Source: Streptomyces albus subsp. albus (GTDB lineage: Bacteria > Actinomycetota > Actinomycetes > Streptomycetales > Streptomycetaceae). From it: a DNA stretch of 64,000 nucleotides. Numbering within the stretch: the stretch's first letter is position 1; every line of letters begins with the position of its first letter. The translations under genes were made by a program, and so were the position numbers. The stretch spans positions 1 through 64,000 of the forward strand of contig NZ_JOID01000022.1 in NCBI RefSeq assembly GCF_000719865.1, given 5' to 3'. The notes under the pieces are model-generated. The model was not told where the DNA came from. It searched no databases and saw nothing but the letters and a program-made list of their open reading frames with translations. Below are positions 33,486-42,402 of the stretch, piece after piece.

Positions 33486-35195
33486 ATGCCCACCACACCG
33501 GACCCCACCGCACCGGACCGGAACACCCAGGAGCCCACCGCGCCCGCCGGGCCTTCCGCACCCGCCGCACCTTCTGAGCCCTCCGCCCTCTCCGGGCCGG
33601 CGACCCCGGCCCGGGGCGCGTACGACGCCGTCGTCGTCGGCGGCGGGCACAATGCCCTGGTGGCCGCCGCCTACCTCGCCCGCGCCGGGCGCAGCGTGCT
33701 GCTGCTGGAGCGGCTGGAACGGGTCGGCGGCGCGGCCGTCTCCACCCGGCCCTTCGCCGGAATGGACGCGCGCCTCTCGCGCTATTCGTACCTCGTCAGC
33801 CTGCTCCCGGAGAAGATCGTCCGGGATCTCGGGCTGGACTTCGCCGTCCGGCGCCGTTCCGTCTCCTCGTACACCCCCACCGTCCGGAACGGCCGGCACA
33901 CCGGGCTGCTCGTCGGCGGCGGCACCGCCCGCACCCGCGCGTCGTTCGCCCAACTCACCGGATCCGACCGCGAGTTCGAGGCCTGGCAGCGCTTCTACGG
34001 CATGACGGGCCGACTGGCCGAACGGGTGTTCCCCACCCTCACCGAACCCCTGCCCACCCGTGACGCACTCCGGGACCGCATCGGCGACGAGACGGCCTGG
34101 CAGGCGCTGTTCGAGCAGCCGCTCGGCGTCACCATCGAGGAGAACTTCGCCGACGACCTGGTGCGCGGCATCGTCCTCACCGACGGCCTCATCGGCACCT
34201 TCGCCGATGCCCACGACCCGGGCCTGGCCCAGAACCGCTGCTTCCTCTACCACGTCATCGGCGGCGGCACCGGCGACTGGAACGTGCCCGTCGGCGGCAT
34301 GGGCGCGCTCACCACCGCCCTCGCCGCGGCGGCCCGCGCGGCGGGCGCCGAACTCCGCACCGGCCACGAGGTGACCCGGCTGGAGACGGACGGCACGCGC
34401 GCCGAGGTGACGTACCGCCACGCGGACGGCACGGGCACGGTGGCGGCGCGCCACGTCCTCGTCGGCGCCTCGCCGGAGGAGCTGGCCGGGCTGCTCGGCG
34501 AGGAGCCGCCCCCGGACGGACGCGCGGAGGGCTGCCAGCTCAAGGTCAACATGCTGCTGCGCCGGCTGCCCCGGCTGCGGGACCCCGGGGCCGACCCGCG
34601 CGAGGCGTTCGCCGGAACCTTCCACATCGCCGAAGGCTACGGCCAACTGGCCGACGCCCACCGGCAGGCGGCGGCGGGCGAGATCCCCGGGGCACCGCCC
34701 AGCGAGATCTACTGCCACTCGCTGACGGACCCCTCGATCCTCGGCCCGGAGCAGGCGGCGAGCGGCCACCACACCCTCACCCTCTTCGGCCTGCACACCC
34801 CGGCCCGCCTCTTCGAGAGCGACCCCGCGGAGCCCGTCGGCGCGGACGGGACCGAGGCCGGGGAATCCGTGCGGGACCGCCTGCTCCGGGCCACCCTCGC
34901 CCAACTCGACTCCCACCTCGCCGAGCCGCTCGCCGACTGCCTCGCCACGGACGCCGAGGGCAGGCCCTGCATCGAGGCGAAGACCCCGCTCGACCTCGAC
35001 CGCGAACTCCGGCTGCCGCGGGGCCACATCTTCCACCGCGACCTGGCCTTCCCGTACGCCACCGAGACCACCGGCCGCTGGGGCGTCGAGACCCGGCACG
35101 CCAATGTGCTGCTGTGCGGGGCGGGCGCGGTGCGCGGCGGCGGTGTCAGCGGCATCCCCGGCCACAACGCGGCCATGGCGGCCCTGGGCCGCTGA
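33486..35195 (+). CDS. phytoene desaturase-like FAD oxidoreductase
   Basis: 569 residues from ATG 33486. After a ~45-residue Pro/Ala-rich leader comes the FAD Rossmann motif AYDAVVVGGGHNALVAAAYLARAGRSVLLLERLERVGGAA. Further family motifs are VIGGGTGDWNVPVGGMGALTTALAAAARAAGAEL and the C-terminal ANVLLCGAGAVRGGGVSGIPGHNAAMAAL. It belongs to the CrtI/PYROXD2-like amine oxidase superfamily; substrate unknown. No carotenoid genes are nearby, so a carotenoid role is not supported. Confidence 0.88.
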   Translation: MPTTPDPTAPDRNTQEPTAPAGPSAPAAPSEPSALSGPATPARGAYDAVVVGGGHNALVAAAYLARAGRSVLLLERLERVGGAAVSTRPFAGMDARLSRYSYLVSLLPEKIVRDLGLDFAVRRRSVSSYTPTVRNGRHTGLLVGGGTARTRASFAQLTGSDREFEAWQRFYGMTGRLAERVFPTLTEPLPTRDALRDRIGDETAWQALFEQPLGVTIEENFADDLVRGIVLTDGLIGTFADAHDPGLAQNRCFLYHVIGGGTGDWNVPVGGMGALTTALAAAARAAGAELRTGHEVTRLETDGTRAEVTYRHADGTGTVAARHVLVGASPEELAGLLGEEPPPDGRAEGCQLKVNMLLRRLPRLRDPGADPREAFAGTFHIAEGYGQLADAHRQAAAGEIPGAPPSEIYCHSLTDPSILGPEQAASGHHTLTLFGLHTPARLFESDPAEPVGADGTEAGESVRDRLLRATLAQLDSHLAEPLADCLATDAEGRPCIEAKTPLDLDRELRLPRGHIFHRDLAFPYATETTGRWGVETRHANVLLCGAGAVRGGGVSGIPGHNAAMAALGR

Positions 35196-35690
35196 ACCGC
35201 GGTCCTCCGGCCGCCTTGTGCTGCCGCCCGTCCGGAAGCCTCTCCGGCGCGCGGACGGCGAAGGGGGCGCACGGGACCGGTCATGCCGCAAGTTGCGTGC
35301 ACCCGTGCGCCGTTGACTCCTCCGGCGGCGCACGGAGGGGCACGGCCCGGTACGGCCGGGCGGAGACCCGGCGCCCGGCGCGGCCCGGAGCGGTGCGGCA
35401 CGGTGCGGCGGGGCGGTCGTCCGGAATTCCGGTTCCCGCCCCGGGGGCGTCCGGCCGGGGCGCGGCCCCCTCCCGTCCCGCACCTCCGCCCCGTTCATGA
35501 CGTTCAGTGTTCAACTCATCGCGTTCCGTTGGGGGTTCGGGGGGTTCACGCCCTGCACGCATGGGCCCTTCCGTGCACCCCTCTGTGTGCGTGATCCCCC
35601 TGTGGACACTGCCGCCCGCGCGGTATCGGCCGTTCACTGGTAGCCATGAGACGGCGGGCCGCACTCCGCCGGTGACCGAAGGGCAGAGTG
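35196..35690. other. intergenic region before the anti-sigma-type ATPase gene
   Basis: 495 bases. No gene, RNA or strong repeat seen. The promoter of the downstream gene is presumably here. Confidence 0.5.
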
Positions 35691-36287
35691 ATGAACTCGC
35701 GCGAGTTACGGGAGCCGCCGGTGTGCACGGCGCCGACGGCGTCCCTCGTACCCCGGGAGCCGCACGGCGCCCGGGCGGTCGTCCGTCCGGCCGAGAGATG
35801 CCGGCGCATCGGCCTGGCCGCCGGTGCCCCGGAGTCGGTGGGAGCGGCGCGCCGGGCCGTCGCGGAGACGCTCCGGGAGTGGCGGCTGTCCTCGCTGGCC
35901 GATGACGTGACGCTGTGCGTGTCGGAGCTCGTCGGCAACGCCGTGGAGCACGCCGTGCCGCGCGCGGGGCCCCCGGACGGGCACGGGACGGGCGGGCCCG
36001 GGCCGGGCGCCGACGGGCACCAGGGGATCGGCGTCACGCTGCGCGCCTGGCCGGAGTGGCTGTTCCTGGAGGTCACGGACGGCGATCCCCGTCCGCCCGC
36101 CCCTCCCGCGGCGGCGCAGGACCCGCCGCACCGTCTCCCCGCCGCGCTGCCCGGCTTCCCGCTCGCCGACCGCGGCCGGGGACTGTTTCTCGTCAACACC
36201 CTTGCCGACGCCATCTGGTGGGCCCCCCGCGCGCGCGGCGGGAAGAGCGTCTTCTGCCGCTTCGATCTGCGGGACAGGGCCGGCTGA
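35691..36287 (+). CDS. ATP-binding protein, anti-sigma regulatory factor (SpoIIAB/RsbW-like HATPase)
   Basis: 198 residues from ATG 35691 (GTG 35688 possible). GHKL ATPase features: helix VGAARRAVAETLREWRLSSLADDVTLCVSELVGNAVEHA with the N-box ELVGNAVEHA, then VTLRAWPEWLFLEVTDGDPRPP (G1 box D-G-D), and GRGLFLVNTLADAIWW (G2). A ~20-residue Gly/Pro insert lies between the N- and G1-boxes. Such proteins phosphorylate STAS antagonists and hold sigma factors, or act as phosphatase partners. No cognate sigma factor or STAS gene is adjacent, so partners are unknown. Confidence 0.88.
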   Translation: MNSRELREPPVCTAPTASLVPREPHGARAVVRPAERCRRIGLAAGAPESVGAARRAVAETLREWRLSSLADDVTLCVSELVGNAVEHAVPRAGPPDGHGTGGPGPGADGHQGIGVTLRAWPEWLFLEVTDGDPRPPAPPAAAQDPPHRLPAALPGFPLADRGRGLFLVNTLADAIWWAPRARGGKSVFCRFDLRDRAG

Positions 36288-36387
36288 ACGGCAGGCCCCG
36301 GCCGGCGAGCACAAGGACAAGGACCGCCGGAGCGGTACGGGCGGCCGGACGCCCCGCGGCCGCGCGCCCCTCCGCGGCGGGAGCGGG

Positions 36388-38205
36388 TCAGTCGGCCGAG
36401 AGCGTCCAGCCCACCGCCTCGATCCGCCCCGCGTCGGCCCGGCGGGAGCCGTCGAAGACCCTGCGGCGGCCGTCCGTCACCCGGATCCCGTCCGCGTACA
36501 CGCCCCGCCCCAAGTACCGGGCATCGGTCTCGCAGCGCCAGCGCAGCCGTACGGGGCCGCCGCGCCACTCCGCCAGGCCGGCGGACGCCCGGTGCCAGAC
36601 CCGCCCCGACCAGCCGCCGGCCGTGCCCCCGGGATGCTCCCGCGGGGCCTCCTCGCCGGGGCCCTCGGTGGTGAACGGCACCGGCCGCCAGGTCCCGCCC
36701 CCGTCCGCCGACGCCTCCAGGCGCAGCACGTCGGCGTTCGGCTCGGTGTCCCACCACAGGGAGAAGGCCAGCCGGGGCGCGGCGCCGCTGAGCGTCAGCT
36801 CCGGCAGGGTGAGGGTGGTCGTCGCGCCGTTCTCCATGCCGGTGAACCACGCGGTGCGGCCCGCGGCCGGACGGACCGGCACGGCCCGCGCCAGACGCGT
36901 GGCCGCCGCCACCCTCGGCGCGCTGCCGGAGCGCCAGGTGCGCACCGGATGAACGGAGTTGCCCAGCAGGACGAGGAAGGAGTCGGACACCGGGTCGAGC
37001 ACGAGGGAGGTGCCGGTGAAGCCGGTGTGCCCGGCGCTGCGCGGGGTGGCCATCGCGCCCATGTACCAGTGCTGGTAGAGCTCGAAGCCCAGGCCGTGCT
37101 CGTCACCGGGGAAGGCGGTGTTGTAGTCGGTGAACATCAGCTCGACCGACTCCCGCTCCAGGATGCGGACGTCGCCGTACGCGCCGCCGTTCAGCAGGGT
37201 GCGGCACAGCACGGCCAGGTCCCAGGCGCAGGAGAACACCCCGGCGTGCCCGGCGACGCCGCCGAGGGACCAGGCGTTCTCGTCGTGCACCTCGCCCCAG
37301 ACCAGTCCGCGGTCCAGGCCGCTCCACGGGGCCCGGGCGACCTCCGTCGCGGCGATCCGCGGGCGCCAGGAGGCGGGAGGGTTGTAGCGGGTGCGGCGCA
37401 GGCCCAGGGGGCCGGTGACGTCCCGCCGCAGCAGCGCGTCCAGCGGCCGGCCGGTGATCTCCTCCAGGACCAGCTGAAGGGAGATCAGGTTGAGGTCGGA
37501 GTAGGCGTAGGCGGTGCCGGGCGGCTGGACGGGGCTCTCGTCCCAGAGCAGTTGAAGCTTCCCCTCCCGCGTGGGCTCGCGGTAGAGGGGGATCCAGGCG
37601 CGCAGTCCGGAGGCGTGGGTGAGGAGCTGACGGACCGTCACCTCCTCCTTGCCGCCGCCGGCGAACCGGGGCAGATACGAGGCGACGGGCGCCTCCAGAT
37701 CCAGCGACCCGCGCTCGATCTGCCGTACCGCGAGGATCGAGGTGAACAGCTTGGACAGGGAGGCGAGATCGAAGACCGTCCCGGCGGACATGGGGATCTG
37801 CTCGTCCGGGGGGAACTCCACCCCGGTATCGGACTCCTCGTCGTACGCCGCGTAGCGGACCGCGTGGCCGATCGGCTCGTGCAGGGCGACCGTCCGGCCG
37901 CGCCCGGCGAGGACCACGGCACCGGCGTACCAGGGGTGCTCCGGGGACGGGCCGAGGAAGGCGCGGGCGTCCTCCATCAGCCGGTCGAGGTGCGGCTGGA
38001 GCAGCCCCGCCCGCCGCGCGGAGCCCCGGCGCAGGACGGGGGCGCCGCCGCCCTCGGTGAAGAGCGGCGCGGCCTGGGCCGGCGCCGAGGCCAGTAACAG
38101 CGCCCCGCCGAGCGACAGCGCGCCGCCCGCGAACCGCCGCCGGGAGAGTCCGCCGGCCGACGGGCCGCCGTCCACCGTGCCGCCGTCCACCGCGTCGTCG
38201 GCCAT
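36388..38205 (-). CDS. Tat-exported serine hydrolase (class C beta-lactamase/DD-peptidase fold)
   Basis: 605 residues from ATG 38205 with AGGAGG upstream. A Tat signal (SRRRFAGGALSLGGALLLASAPAQA) is followed by the beta-lactamase-related domain: SxxK nucleophile S149-L-S-K152 in FDLASLSKLFTS, the Tyr motif YAYSD, LLTHASGL, and the third-motif region GHTGFTGTSLVLDP. The C-terminal ~190 residues form a beta-rich accessory domain (LAFSLWWDTEPNADVLRLEASADGGGTWRPVPF). Such proteins process peptidoglycan-related esters or amides, or N-acyl amino sugars. A TTA codon at residue 37 in the signal peptide implies bldA-dependent translation. GAAA-TTTC dyads upstream suggest RpiR-type control. Confidence 0.9.
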   Translation of the reverse strand: MADDAVDGGTVDGGPSAGGLSRRRFAGGALSLGGALLLASAPAQAAPLFTEGGGAPVLRRGSARRAGLLQPHLDRLMEDARAFLGPSPEHPWYAGAVVLAGRGRTVALHEPIGHAVRYAAYDEESDTGVEFPPDEQIPMSAGTVFDLASLSKLFTSILAVRQIERGSLDLEAPVASYLPRFAGGGKEEVTVRQLLTHASGLRAWIPLYREPTREGKLQLLWDESPVQPPGTAYAYSDLNLISLQLVLEEITGRPLDALLRRDVTGPLGLRRTRYNPPASWRPRIAATEVARAPWSGLDRGLVWGEVHDENAWSLGGVAGHAGVFSCAWDLAVLCRTLLNGGAYGDVRILERESVELMFTDYNTAFPGDEHGLGFELYQHWYMGAMATPRSAGHTGFTGTSLVLDPVSDSFLVLLGNSVHPVRTWRSGSAPRVAAATRLARAVPVRPAAGRTAWFTGMENGATTTLTLPELTLSGAAPRLAFSLWWDTEPNADVLRLEASADGGGTWRPVPFTTEGPGEEAPREHPGGTAGGWSGRVWHRASAGLAEWRGGPVRLRWRCETDARYLGRGVYADGIRVTDGRRRVFDGSRRADAGRIEAVGWTLSAD

Positions 38206-38217
38206 CGCAGCTCCTCC

Positions 38218-38263
38218 TGAAAGAAATTTCCGGACGGTCCGCCACCAGGTGAAACTTTCTTCC
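38218..38263. promoter_or_regulatory. paired GAAA(N)TTTC dyads upstream of the serine hydrolase gene
   Basis: Two related A/T-rich sites in inverse orientation: tgaaagaaatttc (38218-38230) and gtgaaactttcttcc (38249-38263), each centred on GAAA/TTTC. They stand out in GC-rich surroundings and lie just upstream of the serine hydrolase start. They resemble dyads of MurR/RpiR-type regulators of cell-wall sugar genes; the regulator itself is not in the window. Confidence 0.5.
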
Positions 38264-38430
38264 CGTGTTCATGTCACTGTCAACCCCGCCGGGACGGACG
38301 GCATCCGCGCCGCTCCGGGTGGCCGCGGCGAGCGGGCCGTGCGCGGCCGGGCGGCGAGGAAGGGCGGCCGTGCGCATACTGACGGTGACGGGCCCGCTGT
38401 CCGGGCCCCCGGGTGAGAAGGGGAAACGGT

Positions 38431-38961
38431 ATGCCGCAGCCGGAGGGCGCTGAACTCCAAGCCATCCGCGACCGCCGCGAGCGCCTGCGGAAACGCTGGC
38501 TGCGCGAGCCCGCCGGCCGGCCGCCGACCACGGCGCGCGGCATCCACCACGTGGCGTTCATCTGCCGCGACGTCGAGGAGACGATCCGCTTCTACCAGGA
38601 GTTCCTGGGCTTCCCGCTCGTCGAGATCGTGGAGAACCGCGACTACCGCGGCTCCACGCACTTCTTCTTCGACCTCGGCCACGGCAATCTGCTGGGCTTC
38701 TTCGACTTCCCCGGCCACGAACACCCGCCCGCCACCGAGACCCTCGGCGGCGTCCAGCACCTCGCCCTCTCCGTGGGCGACGAGCAGTTCGCGGCGGCCC
38801 GCGCGGCACTGGACCGGGAGAAGGTGGAGTACGCGGGCCCCGACCGCGGCGTCGAGGAGAGCCTCTACTTCCGCGACCCCAACGGCGTGCCGATCGAGCT
38901 CTACCGGGAACGGCTCGGCGTCTTCGACGGCAAGCCCATCACGGGCCCCGGCGCGGTCTGA
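38431..38961 (+). CDS. VOC (glyoxalase/dioxygenase superfamily) protein
   Basis: 176 residues from ATG 38431. Two betaalphabetabetabeta modules are visible: GIHHVAFICRDVEETIRFYQEFLGFPLVEIVENRDYRGSTHFFFDLGHGNLLGFFDF and GGVQHLALSVGDEQFAAARAALDREKVEYAGPDRG..SLYFRDPNGVPIELYRERL. Conserved metal ligands are the His of HHVAF, the His of QHLAL and the Glu of IELY, as in glyoxalase/extradiol dioxygenase relatives. The reaction cannot be assigned from sequence. An N-terminal helical extension (~35 residues) is unusual but present in close relatives. Monocistronic by spacing. Confidence 0.88.
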   Translation: MPQPEGAELQAIRDRRERLRKRWLREPAGRPPTTARGIHHVAFICRDVEETIRFYQEFLGFPLVEIVENRDYRGSTHFFFDLGHGNLLGFFDFPGHEHPPATETLGGVQHLALSVGDEQFAAARAALDREKVEYAGPDRGVEESLYFRDPNGVPIELYRERLGVFDGKPITGPGAV

Positions 38962-39113
38962 GCCGTCGGCACGGTCCTGGCGCCCCGCCGGCGGCCGCGT
39001 CCTCCCGACCCCTCCGTCCACCCCGCACTCCGGCTGTTTCGCCCGGATACGCCCGGGTACGCGGCGAGTGCACCACGCAACGCGACGCGAGCAGCTGAGA
39101 GGACGTGGGAAAC

Positions 39114-39656
39114 GTGAAGGTTGCCTTCCTCGTGGCCACGGAGGGTGTCGAGCAGATCGAGCTGACGGAGCCGTGGCAGGCGGTGAAGGACGCGGGCTGG
39201 ACTCCGGAGCTGGTCTCCACCTCCTCCGGTGAGATCCAGGCGTTCAACCACCTGGACAAGGCCGACACCTTCCCCGTGGACAAGACGGTCTCGGACGCCT
39301 CGGCCGCCGACTACGCCGGCCTGGTGCTGCCGGGCGGTGTCGCCAACCCCGACTTCCTGCGGCTGGACCGGAAGGCCGTGGCCTTCGCCAAGAGCTTCTT
39401 CGACGCGGGCAAGCCGGTCGCGGCGATCTGCCACGGACCGTGGACCCTGATCGAGGCCGGGGTGGTGCGGGGACGCACCCTCACCTCCTGGCCCAGTCTG
39501 CGGACGGACATCGGGAACGCGGGCGGCACCTGGGTCGACGAACAGCTCAACGTCTGCTCCGACGGGCCCAACAAGCTGATCACCAGCCGCAAGCCGGACG
39601 ACCTCAAGGCGTTCTCCGAGGCGGTCGTCGACGAGTTCGGCAAGACGGCGGACTGA
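39114..39656 (+). CDS. DJ-1/PfpI-type class I glutamine amidotransferase-like protein
   Basis: 180 residues from GTG 39114, placed 11 bases after GAGAGG; GTG 39105 is the alternative. The fold is that of PfpI/YhbO: VKVAFLVATEGVEQIELTEPWQAVKDAGWTPELVSTSSGEIQAF, then ADYAGLVLPGGVANPDFLR, and the nucleophile elbow PVAAICHGPWTLIEAGVVRGRTLTSWPSL with Cys106 and the following His. PfpI homologues act as proteases or protein/nucleotide deglycases under stress. The Asp-rich loop HLDKADTFPVDKTVSDA matches the family. Monocistronic. Confidence 0.9.
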   Translation: MKVAFLVATEGVEQIELTEPWQAVKDAGWTPELVSTSSGEIQAFNHLDKADTFPVDKTVSDASAADYAGLVLPGGVANPDFLRLDRKAVAFAKSFFDAGKPVAAICHGPWTLIEAGVVRGRTLTSWPSLRTDIGNAGGTWVDEQLNVCSDGPNKLITSRKPDDLKAFSEAVVDEFGKTAD

Positions 39657-39876
39657 CCCGGTCGGCGGCCCCGCCCCGCACACCGGTGCGGAACGCGGCC
39701 GCCGCGGGCACACCTCACGGCCGGTCCCGGGCGCCGGGCCGCCCCCTCGCGGGCGGCCCGGCGCCGCCGTGCGCACTGCCTGCCGGGGATGCCGGGGCGG
39801 GCCCCTCCGGACCCTGTCCGGCGCCGCCCGTCGTCGTTAGGCTGACCGGGTGAAACGGACCGGGAGGGGCAGGGAC

Positions 39877-40116
39877 ATGGCGGACACTCCCACACGGCGG
39901 GCGGCCACGGAGCACCGGAAGCCGCGGCTCGATCTCGGCAACGCGGTCTGGCAGTCCAGCGACCAGGGGACGGGCGACGTCCAGATCGCCTTCGTCGAGG
40001 GCTTCGTGGCGATGCGCGACCGCCGTGACACCGACGGCCCGGCGCTGGTCTTCACCCCGGGGGAGTGGCGCGCCTTCGTCCTGGGCGCCCGCGACGGCGA
40101 GTTCGACCTCGGCTGA
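39877..40116 (+). CDS. DUF397-domain protein
   Basis: 79 residues from ATG 39877, which has a strong GGGAGGGG site. A GTG at 39850 would extend it by 9 residues, but TAGGCT at 39838-39843 could be a -10 element that puts the transcript start near 39850, which favours the ATG. The DUF397 core is visible: VWQSSDQGTGDVQIAFVEGFVAMRDRRDTDGPALVFTPGEWRAFVLGARDGEFDL. DUF397 proteins usually form a pair with a Scr1-type HTH regulator and may be toxin-antitoxin-like; none is adjacent. Confidence 0.85.
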   Translation: MADTPTRRAATEHRKPRLDLGNAVWQSSDQGTGDVQIAFVEGFVAMRDRRDTDGPALVFTPGEWRAFVLGARDGEFDLG

Positions 40117-40234
40117 GAGCCGCGGGGCAGGGCCGGCGGCGCGGCGGAGGCGGGGCGCGAGCGGACCCGGAACGGCGCCGTTCCGCCGGGGCGCGAAGCC
40201 CGCCGAACCGGCGGCGCGGCAGAGGACGCGCGGG

Positions 40235-40981
40235 TCAGAGCAGGACCGCGCAGTCCCGCCCGGTGAGTTTTCGTACCACCGGGCTGCGTTCGCCGACGCC
40301 GGTCCAGCGCAGGTCGAGCTTCTCCAGGGACGGCAGCCCCGTGAGCCACTCCGGCAGCTCGCGCAGCGGATTGGAGCGCAGGTCGAGGCGGCGCAGCAGC
40401 GGCAGTCCCGCCATGCTCTCGGGGAGAGCGGTGAGACGGTTCTCGCGCAGACCGAGTTCGCGCAGCTCCCGCAAACCGCCGAGGCTGCCCGGCAGTTCGG
40501 TGAGCCGGTTCCCGCGCAGCCACAGCTCCCGCAGATTCCGCAGGGCTCCGGTCGATTCCGGAAGCGCCGTCAGCGCGCCGTGCTGTGCGCGCAGTTCGAC
40601 CAGGGCGGTCATGTCACCGAGATCCGGAGGAAGCGCGGTGAGAGGGTTTTCGCCGGCGTTGAGGTAGCGCAGCGCGGTCAACCGGGTCAGTGAACGGGGC
40701 AGCTCCGCCAGCCGGTTGTCGTGGAGGTACAGGAAGCGGGTCAGGCCGGTCAGCTCGCCGATCTCCTCCGGCACGGCAGTGAGGGCGTTGTGCCCGAGAT
40801 CCAGGGTGTGCAGCCGGCGCAGTCCCGCGATCCGGGGGGAGAGCCGGGTCAGCCCGTTGCCGGCGAGGATCAGGACGCGCAGCGCCGTACGGTCCCAGAC
40901 CTCTTCCGGAACGGTGCCGAGTCCGCGGTTCCACAGGTTCAGCGACTCCGGGGCCGGACCGGCCGGCTCCGCTACGGCCAC
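40235..40981 (-). CDS. leucine-rich repeat protein
   Basis: 248 residues from GTG 40981, overlapping the upstream gene's TAG by 10 bases. It consists of about nine 23-residue LRRs with the bacterial 'PxxLxxLxxLRxLxLxxNxLTxLPE' pattern (LPGSLGGLRELRELGLRENRLTALPES and relatives). There is no signal peptide, so it is cytoplasmic and likely a protein-binding scaffold. It is the last gene of a predicted operon with a PNPOx gene and a DinB/maleylpyruvate isomerase-like gene. LRR proteins are uncommon in actinomycetes and the pairing with these enzymes is unexplained. Confidence 0.88.
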   Translation of the reverse strand: MAVAEPAGPAPESLNLWNRGLGTVPEEVWDRTALRVLILAGNGLTRLSPRIAGLRRLHTLDLGHNALTAVPEEIGELTGLTRFLYLHDNRLAELPRSLTRLTALRYLNAGENPLTALPPDLGDMTALVELRAQHGALTALPESTGALRNLRELWLRGNRLTELPGSLGGLRELRELGLRENRLTALPESMAGLPLLRRLDLRSNPLRELPEWLTGLPSLEKLDLRWTGVGERSPVVRKLTGRDCAVLL

Positions 40982-41724
40982 GGGCCCAGGGCGGGCAGCG
41001 GGCCGTCCCCGGCGTCCAGCGGGCCGGAAGGGGCGCGGCCCGCCATCCAGGCCGTGAGGTCGCCCAGCGCGCCGCGGACCGGCACGGCCGATCCCGCGCC
41101 GTGGACGCGCTCCTCCGGGCCGTCGGTCGCCGCCAGTGTCAGTCCGGCGGCGGGGGCGCGGGGCGCCAGGAAGTCCAGCGCGTGGCCGCAGAAGGCGCGC
41201 GGCCAGTCGCGCGGGCCGGGGCCGAGCAGGAGGTCGGCGGTGTGGATCTCCAGCTCGCGCCACCAGGCCAGCAGGGCCGCCCGGGCGTCCGCGTCGCGGT
41301 AGCGCACCGGCAGTGACCAGTCGCCGGGGCCGAGCGCCGTCCAGGCGCTCTCCGCCTCGGCCAAAGCGTCGCGTACGGCGCGCCGCAGTTCCCCGGCCGT
41401 GCGCGACGAGCCCGCCTCGATCGCGGCGTCGCGGCCGACGGCCCGCCCGCCGTCGTACACCTCGACCAGTTCGCCCCGCACGGCGCACCGCGCCTGCCGG
41501 GCCAGGGCGCGGCCGATGCCTTCGATGTGCGACAGCACATGGGCGCGGGACCAGCCGGGCAGCGCGCTCGGGGCGCGGATGTCGTCGTCCGTCAGGCCGG
41601 TCAGCAGCGCGGACAGCCGCTCGTGCCCGGCGAGGACGGCGGCCAGGGGCGGTTCGTGCGCGGCCGGTCCGGGCTGCCCGGCCGCCGCGGATCCGGTCAG
41701 GGCCACAGCAGTTCCTTCCGCCAT
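40972..41724 (-). CDS. maleylpyruvate isomerase family mycothiol-dependent enzyme (DinB fold)
   Basis: 250 residues from ATG 41724; its start overlaps the PNPOx stop by 28 bases. The DinB/MDMPI fold is visible: LLTGLTDDDIRAPSALPGWSRAHVLSHIEGIGRALARQ with a metal His in HVLSHIE, and WWRELEIHTADLLLGPGPRDWP with another in EIHTADL. These enzymes use mycothiol, the actinobacterial thiol, as cofactor for isomerisation or conjugation; the exact substrate is unknown. A C-terminal SCP2-like tail (LTLAATDGPEERVHGAGSAVPVRGALGDLTAWMAGR) is present. Confidence 0.85.
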   Translation of the reverse strand: MAEGTAVALTGSAAAGQPGPAAHEPPLAAVLAGHERLSALLTGLTDDDIRAPSALPGWSRAHVLSHIEGIGRALARQARCAVRGELVEVYDGGRAVGRDAAIEAGSSRTAGELRRAVRDALAEAESAWTALGPGDWSLPVRYRDADARAALLAWWRELEIHTADLLLGPGPRDWPRAFCGHALDFLAPRAPAAGLTLAATDGPEERVHGAGSAVPVRGALGDLTAWMAGRAPSGPLDAGDGPLPALGPWP

Positions 41725-42356
41725 CCGTCCGCCTCCCGGCGGTAGTTGAGCCGGGTGTGGCGCCGGTCCCGGTCGGCCTGCCAGAACTCCACCGCCTCGG
41801 CGCGCACGGTGTACAGCGTCCATTCCGGCGCCGCGAGACCCGGTTCGCGCTCGAGCCGCGCCAGGGACTCGCGCACGGCCGCGTCGCGCGCCGCCGGGGA
41901 CTCCAGCGGCTCGCTCTGCCGGCCGAGCAGAGCCTCCGCGCGGGCGCCCGCGCCCCGCGCGCGGAAGTCCGCTGCGCTCCGCTCGGGGGACTCCGCCACC
42001 ACCGGCCCGCGCACCCGGATCTGCCGCGCCTGCGGCTGCCAGTAGAAGGTGAGCGCAGCGTACGGACGCGCGGCCAGCTCCCGGCCCTTGGGGCTGCGCG
42101 CGTGCGACGCGAACTGCCAGCCCGACGCGTCCACGTTCTTGAGGATCAGCACCCGGGCCGACGGGGCGCCGTCCGCCCCGGCCGTCGAGAGCGTCATCGC
42201 GTGGGGCTCGGGGACGCCGGCCCGCACGGCCTCCAGCAGCCAGTCGGTGAACAGCTCGTGCGGCGACGACGGCGTGTCCGCGGGGTCGAACCGGGGCAGT
42301 TCGCCCTCGAACACCCCCAGCCCGCGCAGGAGTTCCCGAAGGTTGGTCGTCGTCAC
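41697..42356 (-). CDS. pdxH: pyridoxamine 5'-phosphate oxidase family protein
   Basis: 219 residues from GTG 42356, which has GGGAGGAG upstream. It shows the PdxH layout: FTDWLLEAVRAGVPEPHAMTLSTAGADGAPSARVLILKNVDASGWQFASHARSPKGRELAARPYAALTFYWQPQARQIRVRG, with FMN-binding Arg/Lys (SARVLILKN, SPKGREL, YWQPQARQIRV). The C-terminal RLNYR and WRKELLWP resemble the PLP-site RL(x)YR..W. Close to PdxH in sequence; whether it is the main vitamin B6 oxidase or a paralogue cannot be told. It is divergent from the CGNR regulator across a dyad. Confidence 0.88.
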   Translation of the reverse strand: MTTTNLRELLRGLGVFEGELPRFDPADTPSSPHELFTDWLLEAVRAGVPEPHAMTLSTAGADGAPSARVLILKNVDASGWQFASHARSPKGRELAARPYAALTFYWQPQARQIRVRGPVVAESPERSAADFRARGAGARAEALLGRQSEPLESPAARDAAVRESLARLEREPGLAAPEWTLYTVRAEAVEFWQADRDRRHTRLNYRREADGWRKELLWP

Positions 42357-42370
42357 GCCTCTCCTCCCGT

Positions 42371-42397
42371 TAATGGTGGACACGGACATTACCATTA
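42371..42397. promoter_or_regulatory. taatggt/accatta dyad between pdxH and CGNR regulator genes
   Basis: Exact 7-base arms taatggt (42371-42377) and accatta (42391-42397) around 13 bases in the divergent 46-base gap. It lies 6 bases before the regulator ATG and 15 bases before the pdxH start. Probable autoregulatory operator. Confidence 0.55.
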
Positions 42398-42402
42398 GCA
42401 CC

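Noticed and set aside
33486..35195. carotenoid cluster
   Set aside because: The CrtI-like protein is isolated; no crtE, crtB or lycopene cyclase gene is in the window, so it is described only as an oxidoreductase.
36202..38097. 631-residue plus-strand frame over the serine hydrolase
   Set aside because: Antisense to a gene with Tat signal and SxxK; no domain on the plus frame.
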